From assembly GCA_041396905.1 (NCBI GenBank), contig JAWKXQ010000011.1, positions 27,493 through 91,492 on the forward strand: a stretch of 64,000 nucleotides of DNA, read 5' to 3'. Of this stretch, positions 17,638 to 26,446 are shown piece by piece; positions within the stretch are counted from its first letter, which is position 1; every line of letters begins with the position of its first letter. The position numbers were made by a program, and so were the translations under genes. The notes beneath the pieces are model-generated. The model had not been told where the DNA came from, made no database searches, and was given only the letters and a program-made list of their open reading frames with translations. The stretch comes from JACXVD01 sp020446665. Its GTDB lineage: Bacteria; Pseudomonadota; Alphaproteobacteria; Sphingomonadales; Sphingomonadaceae.

Positions 17638-19032
17638 ATGAATGCGCCATTTGAACCGCTGCCCCTGGCCGCCCGATCGAAGGCGCCTCTCGTTCCGTCA
17701 CTGGAGCGCAGACGGCTGCGCGCATATCTTTACCTCTTGCTAGCTGACTGCCTGTGCATTCTGGGCGGCTTCGGATTGGCAGAATGGCTTTATCTTGGGG
17801 AATTGCCCAACAACCGCGCCCTGATCGAAGCGCAGCTATTGCTGCCGCTATATCTCACGATTGCACTGTACCAGTCCTGCTATTCCATTCGCGCGCTGTC
17901 TGAGCGCCACTATGCCATCTGGCGGATGGTCGCGGCTCTGGTGATCTCCGCTGCCCTGCTCAATTTCATCGCTTTTTATACCAAGTCGAATGAGAGCTTT
18001 TCTCGGGGCACTTTCACGCTTGGCATGCTATTTGCCGGCCTCTCCATGGCCGGGATGCGTGACCTCGCCATTCGGCTGGTTCGTCGGAATTGGGGGCCGT
18101 CAGTTCGCAACATCCTGGTGATTGATGATGGCGGGCCGGAATTCCATTTGCCCCATGCGATGCATATCGATGCGGCCGAACACGGCCTCGTGCCTTCAAT
18201 GGAGGATCCGCATGCGCTGGACCGGCTGGGGCGCTACCTGGCCAACCAGGATCAGGTGATTGTCTCCAGCCCATTTGAACGGCGTGAGCATTGGTCCTTT
18301 GTATTGCGCGCAGCGGGGGTGCATGGCGAAGTGATCAGTGCCACTGCGGAGTTGATGGGTGTCGTCGGGGTCAACCGCTACGAAGCCCTGGGCAAGACCG
18401 GGCTGGTGGTGGCGATTGGCCCACTGGGCTTGCGAGCGCGGATTGCCAAACGGCTGTTTGACGTGCTGTCAGCAGGGGCCGCGCTGCTGGTTTTCGCACC
18501 GCTATTGCTGTTGATTGCGCTCGCCATCAAGCTGGAGGATCGGGGGCCGGTGCTGTTCATCCAGCGACGATTGGGCCAGGGCAATCGCTTCTTTGAAATG
18601 TACAAATTCCGGTCGATGCGGGTGGAACTTGGCGATGCCGATGGCAATCGCTCGGCCAGCAAGGATGATGACCGGGTCACACGGGTAGGGAACTTTCTAC
18701 GCCGGACCAGCCTTGATGAACTGCCACAGCTGATCAATGTGGTGAAAGGCGAGATGAGCGTGGTGGGGCCACGCCCGCATGCGCTGGGCTCGCAGGCGGG
18801 GGACAAATTGTTCTGGGAAGTGGATGGCCGCTATTGGCATCGCCACTCACTCAAACCGGGCCTCACCGGGCTGGCGCAAGTGCGGGGGCTCCGCGGGGCA
18901 ACGGATGAAGAGATCGACCTGTCACGGCGCCTGCAGTCAGACCTCGAATATATTTCGCACTGGAGCCTGTGGGGCGACCTGCGCATCGTATTCCGCACGT
19001 TGCGTGTGCTGGTGCACGATCGCGCTTTTTGA
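17638..19032 (+). CDS. undecaprenyl-phosphate sugar-1-phosphate transferase (EPS priming enzyme)
   Basis: 464 aa. N-terminal half has four to five membrane helices (about residues 30-160) and a CoA-binding-like segment, then a helix at about 280-300 (FDVLSAGAALLVFAPLLLL) and the catalytic bacterial sugar transferase domain with MYKFRSM, RRTSLDELPQL and VGPRPHA. By family it loads the first sugar phosphate on undecaprenyl phosphate at the inner membrane. First gene of the EPS locus, preceded by two regulatory-looking elements. Confidence 0.93.
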   Translation: MNAPFEPLPLAARSKAPLVPSLERRRLRAYLYLLLADCLCILGGFGLAEWLYLGELPNNRALIEAQLLLPLYLTIALYQSCYSIRALSERHYAIWRMVAALVISAALLNFIAFYTKSNESFSRGTFTLGMLFAGLSMAGMRDLAIRLVRRNWGPSVRNILVIDDGGPEFHLPHAMHIDAAEHGLVPSMEDPHALDRLGRYLANQDQVIVSSPFERREHWSFVLRAAGVHGEVISATAELMGVVGVNRYEALGKTGLVVAIGPLGLRARIAKRLFDVLSAGAALLVFAPLLLLIALAIKLEDRGPVLFIQRRLGQGNRFFEMYKFRSMRVELGDADGNRSASKDDDRVTRVGNFLRRTSLDELPQLINVVKGEMSVVGPRPHALGSQAGDKLFWEVDGRYWHRHSLKPGLTGLAQVRGLRGATDEEIDLSRRLQSDLEYISHWSLWGDLRIVFRTLRVLVHDRAF

Positions 19033-19220
19033 GTGATACGGTGGCGGCTTGGTACAAGGCCTTACATCGTTACAGCCCGCCTGATTACCAGTGGCCGGGC
19101 GCATGGCTGCAGTTCAGCAACAATCCAATGATGTCGTGCCGACAGTGCATGGTCTCTGCTCACCATGCCTCCGTAGCCCAATGGCTCAAATGCTGAAGCG
19201 GCGAATCACCTGCGCATGCG

Positions 19221-19250
19221 AAAAGGCCGGCCCGCTTTCACGGACCGGCC
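19221..19250 (-). terminator. terminator of the small membrane protein at 19275
   Basis: GGCCGGCCCG and CGGACCGGCC form a 10-bp stem with one mismatch and a 6-nt loop; on the minus strand it is followed by TTTT. The remaining bases of 19033-19274 hold no gene I can support. Confidence 0.7.
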
Positions 19251-19274
19251 CCTGAAATTCGCAGCTACCTGAGA

Positions 19275-19496
19275 TCAGGTCGGGCTGTTGCCGTTGCCGC
19301 CGTCAAAAGCGAAGATCAGGCCAGCGATCACCGCAGCAATTGCGAAAATCACCAGGAATACTTCCTCACCTTCGAGATTATTCTCTTCAGTGACGGGCTG
19401 GGAAAAACGGACTTCAGCGGGACGGGTTTCCGCCTGCGCCGCAGTCGTACCGAGCAGCATCGCCGAAGCGAGTACCGGTGCAAGAATCTTTTTCAT
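19275..19496 (-). CDS. small exported single-pass membrane protein within the EPS locus
   Basis: 73 aa from ATG 19496 (an in-frame ATG at 19517 would add seven residues before the basic start). Residues 1-23 are a signal peptide ending AQAE; after a short polar stretch a second hydrophobic helix (VFLVIFAIAAVIAGLIFAF) precedes a short Gly/Asn tail. No family recognised. It runs opposite to the EPS genes and shares a divergent 187-bp region with the WcaI-type gene, including the motif at 19555, so co-regulation with EPS is likely. Confidence 0.7.
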   Translation of the reverse strand: MKKILAPVLASAMLLGTTAAQAETRPAEVRFSQPVTEENNLEGEEVFLVIFAIAAVIAGLIFAFDGGNGNSPT

Positions 19497-19554
19497 CGCG
19501 CTACCTCCATTGGTCAATCCCGTTTGTGCACATGCAGCATTGTCCCGTCAAGGA

Positions 19555-19575
19555 AAAATTACGGGCATTTCCGTA
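19555..19575. promoter_or_regulatory. second copy of the EPS-locus motif
   Basis: AAAATTACGGGCATTTCCGT (19555-19574) matches 17567-17586 at 17 of 20 positions and itself has a TACGG/CCGTA dyad. It lies in the divergent gap between the small membrane protein and the WcaI-type gene. Confidence 0.45.
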
Positions 19576-19683
19576 GGTCCGATACGGCAAATAGGTTGAT
19601 TTGCTTAACGAAAGGTTGTGAGAAGGGGCCGAAAGAAGCCGATTTGCTGCAGTTGCTCACTTCGCTTGCGGCAGGATGGTAGC

Positions 19684-20907
19684 GTGAAAATTCTAATCCT
19701 GGGACTCAATTACGCGCCAGAGCCGATTGGAATCGGTCCCTACACCGCTGGCCTGGCCGAATCACTTGCGGCTTCAGGCCACGAAGTGCGGGCTATTGTC
19801 GGCAATCCCTATTACCCGGATTGGAAACTGGCGGTGTCATTCGCTCCGCGGGGCGGCGAATCGCTTGAGCAGGGGGTGCAGGTCACACGGGTGCGGCATT
19901 ACATTCCGGCCAATCCATCGGGTATCAAACGAATCATACACCATCTGTCATTCGGGCTTTTTGCCTTGCGGCCTGCCCGGAGGGCGGCGCGGGAATTCAG
20001 GCCGGATATGGTCTTTACCATCGCACCCTCATTGCTTGCTGCGCCAGTGGCGCTGCATGCTGCGCGCAAAGCGGGGGCTGCCAGCTGGCTGCATATCCAG
20101 GATTTCGAAGTGGAGGCGGCCCTGGCTACGGGCTTGCTGTCCAGTGGCCCGATGGCGCGGCTGGCAGGATGGGTGGAGCGGGCGATCATCAGCCGGTTTG
20201 ACCGGGTCAGCACCATATCCCAACCCATGCTCGCCAAGGCACGTGCCAAGGGTGCTGTGGAAACGCACTCCCTGGAATTGCGTAACTGGGCAGAAGCCGA
20301 GGGTGTCGGCCCGCATATTGACGGCAGCACGCTGCGCGCGGAACTTGGCCTCCCGGACGGGCAGATTGCTCTTTATTCCGGAAATCTGGCCTTGAAGCAG
20401 GGTGTGGGACTGATTGCGGAGGCAGCGCGTGAGCTGAAATCCCGGGAAAAGCTGCATTTTGTCGTCTGTGGGGATGGGTCTGGCCGGGCCATGCTCGAAG
20501 AACAGGCCGCCGGGCTCGACAATCTCCATCTGCGCCCGCTCCAACCGCGAGACCGGCTGGGCGAATTACTGGCAATTGCCGATATCCACCTGCTGCCGCA
20601 AATCGCCGATGCTGCTGACCTTGTCCTGCCTTCCAAGCTGACCAATATGCTCGCCTCAGGTCGTCCGGTTGTGGCCACCGCTGCCCCCGACACTGCGCTG
20701 GCTGCTGAGGTTGATGGCTGCGGACTGATAACCCCGCCCGGCGACGCGGCCAGCTTTGCACGGGCGGTCGCGACATTGGCAGATGATGAAACGCAGCGAG
20801 ACAGGCTTGGACAGATGGCTGCAAATCGGGCACAGGAGCGCTGGTCAAAGCAAAGATTGCTGGCCAAATATGCCAGCGCATTGCAAGAGGCGGCCGGAGC
20901 CGATTGA
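19684..20907 (+). CDS. WcaI-family glycosyltransferase (GT4)
   Basis: 407 aa. GTG 19684 is used because CAGGA precedes it and the protein then opens with KILILGLNYAPEP, the family start. GT-B fold: N-terminal acceptor half with IGPYTAGLAESLA, C-terminal donor half with ALYSGNLALKQG, and the LPSKLTNMLASGRPVVAT block with nucleotide-sugar contacts. Cytoplasmic or membrane-associated sugar transferase for EPS repeat assembly; sugar specificity cannot be read. Overlaps the next frame's upstream edge by 3 bp or less. Confidence 0.92.
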   Translation: MKILILGLNYAPEPIGIGPYTAGLAESLAASGHEVRAIVGNPYYPDWKLAVSFAPRGGESLEQGVQVTRVRHYIPANPSGIKRIIHHLSFGLFALRPARRAAREFRPDMVFTIAPSLLAAPVALHAARKAGAASWLHIQDFEVEAALATGLLSSGPMARLAGWVERAIISRFDRVSTISQPMLAKARAKGAVETHSLELRNWAEAEGVGPHIDGSTLRAELGLPDGQIALYSGNLALKQGVGLIAEAARELKSREKLHFVVCGDGSGRAMLEEQAAGLDNLHLRPLQPRDRLGELLAIADIHLLPQIADAADLVLPSKLTNMLASGRPVVATAAPDTALAAEVDGCGLITPPGDAASFARAVATLADDETQRDRLGQMAANRAQERWSKQRLLAKYASALQEAAGAD

Positions 20908-20909
20908 AT

Positions 20910-22271
20910 ATGAGCCTGATCCAGCCCCAGCCTGCCGGTGCGACAACAACACCGGAAATTTATGCTCCGCCCGGTCGGATCACATTTGATCCTTGGCTGG
21001 TAATTGCCTTTTTCTATCCGCTGACACAGCTTCTGATGGTTGAGCTGGGCGGCCAGCTTTATCTGATGGACTTCGCCGGGATTGTGCTGCTGGGTTTCAT
21101 GATCCGGCAGCCCGGCTCGCTCCAGAGACTGGCGCAGATCAGAGTGCTGCTGATTTTCATGGGGCTGTGGCTGCTGTGCCAGGTAGCCACAGATATTTAC
21201 CGCTCCATCCCGATGGAGGACTTCCTTCGCGGCTGGGGGCGGATCATCTTCTTCGCCATCCAGGTCTGCGCGCTGTGGCTGTTCCTGCCCCGCGATCGAA
21301 ATTACATCCTCGCGTTCGGTTTCGGCCTGTCGATCGCACTGGTCTTCAACGTGCCGGAAAACTTCATCGAGTCGCCGTGGAAGTTTGGCTATGCACAGGG
21401 CCTGATGATGTTCACGGCCTGCCTGCTGAGCGTGCCATCCCGTTTGACCAACACACTGCGCGAATTCGCCCCGCTGATTTTCCTGGCGGTCGCAGCTTTC
21501 CTGCTGACCAAAGTGGCACGCTCGGCCTTTGCCATCAGCACCATGACGGCGGGTGTCTGCCTTGCATTTGTCGTCCTGAACAAGTTCGGCAATGCGCGCG
21601 AAGCGATGAAGCCTTGGATGTTCGCGCTCCTGCTTATCGGCGGAATCGGGGCAACGGGCATACTTACGACCGTATATGAGAATGCAGCAGATTCCGGCGC
21701 ATTGGGGCGCGACGCACAGGTAAAGTATCGCAAACAATCCGGCGGTGACTTGCCATTGCTGCTGGGCGGACGCCCGGAGTCGCTGATTTCGGTCGTTGCC
21801 ATTCAGGATTCCCCAATTCTAGGCCATGGCAGTTGGGCGAAGAATCGCCGATATCTGGAAATGTACCGGACCCTGCGCATTCGCTGGGGGATTGATTTTC
21901 CCAAGACGCAATATGTGAAGGATCGCCGCATCCCGGCGCATAGCTATTTCTTTGGATCGTGGGTGGAATCGGGCATTTTCGGCGCAATTTTCTGGCTCTA
22001 TGCCTTCACGATCCCACTGGTGGCGACCTATTGGCTGCTGAAACGCGGGCGGGTGTTGGTGCCATTGGGGGCCTTGCTCGCCATTTCCATGGTCTGGAAC
22101 ATCCCCTTCTCGCCCTTTGGCGCAACCGAACGGTTCACAGCAGCCTTTGCAATCGTGACCTTGCTGGCCATCATCAAGGCGGCGCGGGTGAAGCGCGGGC
22201 CGGGCGAATTGCTGGCACGCAATCGTCGCTCTCGTCCGGCAGCCTATCCCCCCTACGCCCCGGCGCAATGA
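20910..22271 (+). CDS. O-antigen ligase / Wzy-type polysaccharide polymerase-like membrane protein
   Basis: 453 aa from ATG 20910. About ten to twelve hydrophobic segments, and a long polar loop (about residues 260-345: KQSGGDLPLLLGGRPES onward, with RIPAHSYFFGSWVESG) as in Wzy/WaaL proteins. By family and position it joins repeat units or ligates EPS at the periplasmic face. The conserved HSYF-type motif before a membrane helix supports this. It overlaps the next gene by ATGA. Confidence 0.83.
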   Translation: MSLIQPQPAGATTTPEIYAPPGRITFDPWLVIAFFYPLTQLLMVELGGQLYLMDFAGIVLLGFMIRQPGSLQRLAQIRVLLIFMGLWLLCQVATDIYRSIPMEDFLRGWGRIIFFAIQVCALWLFLPRDRNYILAFGFGLSIALVFNVPENFIESPWKFGYAQGLMMFTACLLSVPSRLTNTLREFAPLIFLAVAAFLLTKVARSAFAISTMTAGVCLAFVVLNKFGNAREAMKPWMFALLLIGGIGATGILTTVYENAADSGALGRDAQVKYRKQSGGDLPLLLGGRPESLISVVAIQDSPILGHGSWAKNRRYLEMYRTLRIRWGIDFPKTQYVKDRRIPAHSYFFGSWVESGIFGAIFWLYAFTIPLVATYWLLKRGRVLVPLGALLAISMVWNIPFSPFGATERFTAAFAIVTLLAIIKAARVKRGPGELLARNRRSRPAAYPPYAPAQ

Positions 22272-23482
22272 AGATACTGCATGTGATCGCCACCGCCGAT
22301 CCGCGCAGCGGCGGCCCCATCGAAGGCGTGTTCCGGCTGGGAGAGAGCTTCCGCGCAATGGGGCATGAGCAGGAATTGCTTACGCTTGACCTGCCAGACG
22401 ACGAGTGGGTCAACAGCGCGCCGGTGAAGGTCCATGCCATGGGCAGCACACCGCCTGCCTTGCCGGGTATTCTGGGCCGGATTGCTCGCTGGGCCAAGCG
22501 CTCTCCCAAGGCGCCGCAATGGCTTTCGACACATGCATCCGACTATGACGGAATCATCGTCGACGGGCTGTGGAATTATGCAACCCGAACGGCGCGACTG
22601 GGCCTGGCGAAGAGCGATACGCCCTATATCGTTTTCAGCCATGGCATGCTGGACCCGCTGTTCCGCACGCGCGACCCGGCCAAGCACCGCATGAAGCAGG
22701 TGCTGTGGCAGTTCAATGAAGGGCCGCTGTGCCGTGGAGCCGAAGCGCTCGCCTTTACCTGTGAACTGGAGCGTGAGCTGGCGCGGACGACCTTCTCGCC
22801 CTGGAACATGCGCGAAGCGGTGGTCGGCTATGGCACCAGCCCGCCGCCTGCCCTTGCCGATGGCATGTGCGAGGCCTTTGCCGCTTGTGTGCCGGGGCTG
22901 GGAAGCAGGCCTTACCTGCTGTTCCTTGGCCGCATTTCCGAAATAAAGGGCGTTGATATCCTGCTCGAAGCCTTTGGACGGATCGCGGCGGAGACTGATC
23001 TTGACCTTGTGCTCGCAGGACCGGTCGATGGCAGCTACGGCGAGCTCCTGCGTTCTATCGAGAGCAAGCATTGCCCGTCGGGCCGGGTGCACTGGGCCGG
23101 GATGGTGCGCGGCGATGCGAAATGGGGTGCCGTGCATGGCTGTGAAGCGCTGGTGCTGCCGTCGCATCACGAGAATTTCGGCGTGGTCGTGGCAGAAGCC
23201 GGGGCCTGTAGCCGCCCGGTCATCCTGTCAGATCAGGTGAAGATCCATGGCGAGATCCTGCAAGCTGATGCCGGGCTGGTCTCACCCGTCAGCGTGGAGG
23301 GATTTGCCGAGGCACTGCGCCGGTTCAGTGCCATGTCGGGCGAAGAGCGCATGGCGATGGGCGCGCGCGGGCTGGAATTGTTTGAAGAGCGCTTCACGAT
23401 GGATGGGGTGGCAGAGCGAATTCTCGCCATTTTTGGAGCATCGGGAAAGCTATCTGGGCACCCGGAAAAAGTACCGGAATAA
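22268..23482 (+). CDS. family 4 glycosyltransferase
   Basis: 404 aa. GT-B enzyme: N-terminal KILHVIATADPRSGGP, C-terminal LLFLGRISEIKGVDILLEA and the EX7E-type region HHENFGVVVAEAGACSRPV. Adds a sugar to the lipid-linked EPS repeat in the cytoplasm. Start overlaps the previous stop, so it is co-translated with the polymerase-like gene. A looser 60-nt AT-rich gap with a palindrome follows, suggesting the transcript unit changes there. Confidence 0.92.
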   Translation: MKILHVIATADPRSGGPIEGVFRLGESFRAMGHEQELLTLDLPDDEWVNSAPVKVHAMGSTPPALPGILGRIARWAKRSPKAPQWLSTHASDYDGIIVDGLWNYATRTARLGLAKSDTPYIVFSHGMLDPLFRTRDPAKHRMKQVLWQFNEGPLCRGAEALAFTCELERELARTTFSPWNMREAVVGYGTSPPPALADGMCEAFAACVPGLGSRPYLLFLGRISEIKGVDILLEAFGRIAAETDLDLVLAGPVDGSYGELLRSIESKHCPSGRVHWAGMVRGDAKWGAVHGCEALVLPSHHENFGVVVAEAGACSRPVILSDQVKIHGEILQADAGLVSPVSVEGFAEALRRFSAMSGEERMAMGARGLELFEERFTMDGVAERILAIFGASGKLSGHPEKVPE

Positions 23483-23501
23483 AAAACAACTTTCCTACAA
23501 A

Positions 23502-23516
23502 TAACCAAATTGGTTA
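23502..23516. promoter_or_regulatory. 15-bp perfect palindrome before the spike-like gene pair
   Basis: TAACCAAATTGGTTA is a perfect dyad about one base. It lies in an AT-rich gap (23483-23542) just upstream of AAGGAG (23531) and the start at 23543. The place and symmetry suggest an operator controlling the next two genes separately from the glycosyltransferases. Confidence 0.5.
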
Positions 23517-23542
23517 GCGGGACTCTTCGAAAGGAGAATCCC

Positions 23543-23893
23543 ATGCCTGATCCTGAACCCGTAATCCGTCATCCCTCGCGCTACGTCCCGCTCACCGCAC
23601 TTGCCACCGGGGTTGAGGGGGAGATTGCGCACCCGGTCACGCCGGACAATCCCATGCCCAATGCGGAACAGCCCTATCGCGGGGTGCGCCCGTTATTGCC
23701 AGATATGCCAATTGCTCCGGGCAAGGCGCTGCTCGCCGATGTGATCACCGGCGGTCTGGTGGAGATGGAGTTGGCCAATGGTTCGATGCTGGCCATCACG
23801 CTCCACCCCGGCCTTACCATGCTGCCCTTTGCCACTAGCCAGCTGGTCTCTGCGGGCACCACTGCCACTCTCGACGCCTGGGTGCTTGACTGA
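23543..23893 (+). CDS. small beta-rich protein resembling phage/GTA spike-base proteins (RCAP_Rcc01079-like)
   Basis: 116 aa, ATG 23543 with AAGGAG 7 nt upstream. No signal peptide or membrane helix. The second half (ANGSMLAITLHPGLTMLPF, then SAGTTATLDAWVL) follows the pattern of the spike-base family named after R. capsulatus Rcc01079: a beta unit ending LPF...ATGTTAT and a final aromatic. Assignment is by pattern memory, not a search, so it is tentative. It overlaps the SGNH hydrolase start (TGATG), hence co-translation. Confidence 0.5.
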   Translation: MPDPEPVIRHPSRYVPLTALATGVEGEIAHPVTPDNPMPNAEQPYRGVRPLLPDMPIAPGKALLADVITGGLVEMELANGSMLAITLHPGLTMLPFATSQLVSAGTTATLDAWVLD

Positions 23894-25362
23894 TGCGCGC
23901 GCTGCATGTGCCGCGCCCGCAGCGCACAATCGCCCCCTGGCCCCTGCCGCGTGATAGCCACGGGCCGAAAGTCATGGACCCGACTCCGCCTGTCACGATT
24001 GCCGCAACACCCAGCCTGCCCCGGCGTTGGCCAGTGGCCAGTGGCTCCAATTTCCACCAGATTGCCTCATTCCCCATCGGCGGAATGTATAGCTTCAGCC
24101 GGTCGATCCCGCGCGTTTCTCCGCCACCCAGCCAGTCCTATGTGCCAGCGGATACGGTCACGCAGACTGTGGGAACACGCTCAGCCGCGGGCGCGCAAAT
24201 CAGTTTCTATCACGATGGCGCGCAGCTGGAATTGCTGTTCCACACGACGCAGGACGGCTTTTACGTCAAGGTCGATGGAGAATATATCACACTCGACCTG
24301 ATGGGCGCGCCGGGCACGTTCAACCATTTCCTGATCGACTTTGGCAGCCGCCGCCACCGCCGGATTGATATCATCTTGTACAAGGCGGGCTTCATCGAAG
24401 CGCGCACCGGCTGGACCGACGCACTTTGGGCGGCACCCATCCGCGGACCACGCACGATCTGCATGGGGGACAGCTTTACTACCCCCGGTGCGGATGGCTG
24501 GACCAACTGGTTTGCCGAAGGTCTGGGCTGGGACGATGTCTGGGCATCGGGCGTCGGAGGCAGCGGCTTCCGCGCCGATGCGCTGGGCAACCGGGTTCCC
24601 TTCACGGCGCGCGTCCAGTCCGACATCATCGCCTATCGGCCGGAAGTGGTGTTCATCCATGCGGGCGCGAACGACCTGGGCTATGACACAGGCGAAGTGA
24701 TCGACAGCGTGACTCAGGTCGTCAATGATATCCGACGTCACTTGCCCGAGGCGGTGGTCGCAGGTGGACTTAATATCTCGCTTGGGCTCGAATATCTCTT
24801 TGCGGAGAATTTCGAACGTGCCGAGGCGATAAGGCAAGCCTTTATTGCCGCTGGTGGCGCCTGGATGTCGCCATTCGAATTGCCCCAGAAATTTGCGGGA
24901 GAGCCCGTGGGCATACGGGCAACGCTGATGGACCCGATTGTAGCCGGTCGCGCCGGCAACTCCGGAACACCTGCAACAGTCGATAACACCACAGGCTTTC
25001 GCATCGCATCCGACAATAGCGACCCTGGCACCAAGCTACGCATCGGTGCGACTGTTGAAATCGGCACCGGGGCAACGCGGGAACGTAAGGCGCTGACTGC
25101 CCAGACCTCCATCAACGGCAAGCAGGTTTTTGGCTTTGATGGCGTGTTCAACCACGACCATGCGGCGGGTGAGCCAGTGCGAGAAGTCGGCCCGTCCTAC
25201 GCTACCGGGCAAGGATATGAGCTGGCCCCGACAGGTTGGGGCAATGCCGATAACTATGTCAGCGCAGACACATTCCATCCCAACCGGGATGGCAATATCG
25301 CCATCGGCACTGTCAATGCAGTGCTGCTCAAGGACCATTTGCGCCAGATCGGGCGTGGCTGA
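23893..25362 (+). CDS. SGNH/GDSL-family acyl hydrolase with phage-tail-like insert
   Basis: 489 aa, no signal peptide. Residues 1-185 are a beta-rich N-terminal module. The SGNH catalytic blocks follow: CMGDSFTTPG (Ser194), GVGGSGF (oxyanion Gly), HAGANDLG (Asn260) and DTFHPNRDGN (Asp459, His462). Between blocks III and V an extra ~85 residues (about 345-430: TGFRIASDNSDPGTKLRIG, TRERKALTAQTSINGKQV) look like the small beta units of phage tail or fibre proteins. By family it could deacylate a polysaccharide, or act as a spike fibre. Translationally coupled to the small protein before it. Confidence 0.8.
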   Translation: MRALHVPRPQRTIAPWPLPRDSHGPKVMDPTPPVTIAATPSLPRRWPVASGSNFHQIASFPIGGMYSFSRSIPRVSPPPSQSYVPADTVTQTVGTRSAAGAQISFYHDGAQLELLFHTTQDGFYVKVDGEYITLDLMGAPGTFNHFLIDFGSRRHRRIDIILYKAGFIEARTGWTDALWAAPIRGPRTICMGDSFTTPGADGWTNWFAEGLGWDDVWASGVGGSGFRADALGNRVPFTARVQSDIIAYRPEVVFIHAGANDLGYDTGEVIDSVTQVVNDIRRHLPEAVVAGGLNISLGLEYLFAENFERAEAIRQAFIAAGGAWMSPFELPQKFAGEPVGIRATLMDPIVAGRAGNSGTPATVDNTTGFRIASDNSDPGTKLRIGATVEIGTGATRERKALTAQTSINGKQVFGFDGVFNHDHAAGEPVREVGPSYATGQGYELAPTGWGNADNYVSADTFHPNRDGNIAIGTVNAVLLKDHLRQIGRG

Positions 25363-25369
25363 TGCAGTG

Positions 25370-25394
25370 GAGGCCGGGTGGAAAATCCGGCCTC
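25370..25394 (+). terminator. hairpin after the SGNH hydrolase gene
   Basis: GAGGCCGG (25370-25377) and CCGGCCTC (25387-25394) form a perfect 8-bp stem; only a broken T/C-rich tract follows, so termination is probable but not certain. Confidence 0.5.
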
Positions 25395-25447
25395 ACCTGT
25401 CTCTTTCCCGTTTGAATCGCGGCGAGCACTGCCTATGAAGGCCCCCG

Positions 25448-26446
25448 ATGACCGGGGTTACACAATCCAATTCGCCCAAGCAGGATACGCCATCAGTGAC
25501 GGTGGTGATCCTCACCTTCAACGAAATCCTCCATATAGAGCGCGCCATCACCAGCCTGCGCGGGCTGGTCCGGCGCGTGGTGGTGGTGGATTCGGGCTCT
25601 ACTGACGGCACGGCGGAGGAAGCCGCCGAACTGGGGGCGGATGTCTATAAGCGCGCCTGGGTCAATTATGCCGACCAGTTCCAGTGGGCGCTCGACAATA
25701 CCGAAATCGATACCGAATGGACCATGCGCCACGATGCGGATGAATGGTTCGGGCCCGAACTGGTCGAGCGGCTGCGCGAAAAGCTGGCGAGTATGCCGGA
25801 TGATGTCACCGCGATCAGCCTTGACCGGCAGCACCATTTCCTTGGCCGCTGGATCAAACATGGCGGGCGCTTTCCGCTCACGCTGCTGCGCCTTTGGCGC
25901 ACGGGCATGGGGCGGATCGAGCAGCGCTGGATGGACGAACATATCGTCGTCGAAAGCGGGCAGATGATCCATGTCGAGGGGACTTTCGTCGACGATAATC
26001 GCAACGATCTGACCTTCTTCACCGCCAAGCATAATGGCTATGCCACGCGCGAAGCGGTGGACGCGCTGATCGACAAGCATGATCTGTTCGACCCGTTCGA
26101 GGATCGGGGCCTTGCCAGTACCGGGCAGGCCAAGTCCAAACGCAAGACGAAACTCGATTTCTACAACCGCCTGCCGCTGGGCGTGGGGCCGCTGGGGTAT
26201 TTTCTCTATCGTTATTTCATCCAGCTGGGCTTTCTCGATGGCAAGCCGGGGCTCGTGTATCATTTCCTGCAGGGCTTCTGGTATCGCTTCCTCGTCGATG
26301 CCAAGCGCTATGAATTCGAGCGGGAACTTGCAGGGGCGAAGGATCGCGAGGAAATGATCGACCGGCTGAGCGCAGCATCAGGTCATGATCTGCGCGCCTT
26401 TGATGCCACGGCAAGGGCGCAGGCTCAAAAGCAGGTGCAGGCTTAG
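25448..26446 (+). CDS. family 2 glycosyltransferase
   Basis: 332 aa. GT-A fold: TVVILTFNEILHIERA, VVDSGSTDGT, and the metal-binding region RHDADEWF (DxD-like). The C-terminal part (LGVGPLGYFLYRYFIQLGFLD) has an amphipathic, membrane-touching segment as in EPS glycosyltransferases of the WaaE/KdtX type. It follows the SGNH gene after a hairpin and converges on the GT2 gene on the other strand with a 4-bp overlap. Confidence 0.9.
   Translation: MTGVTQSNSPKQDTPSVTVVILTFNEILHIERAITSLRGLVRRVVVVDSGSTDGTAEEAAELGADVYKRAWVNYADQFQWALDNTEIDTEWTMRHDADEWFGPELVERLREKLASMPDDVTAISLDRQHHFLGRWIKHGGRFPLTLLRLWRTGMGRIEQRWMDEHIVVESGQMIHVEGTFVDDNRNDLTFFTAKHNGYATREAVDALIDKHDLFDPFEDRGLASTGQAKSKRKTKLDFYNRLPLGVGPLGYFLYRYFIQLGFLDGKPGLVYHFLQGFWYRFLVDAKRYEFERELAGAKDREEMIDRLSAASGHDLRAFDATARAQAQKQVQA

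Noticed and set aside
19160..19250. tRNA-like stretch after the priming transferase
   Set aside because: No cloverleaf or T-loop consensus; the hairpin there fits a terminator.
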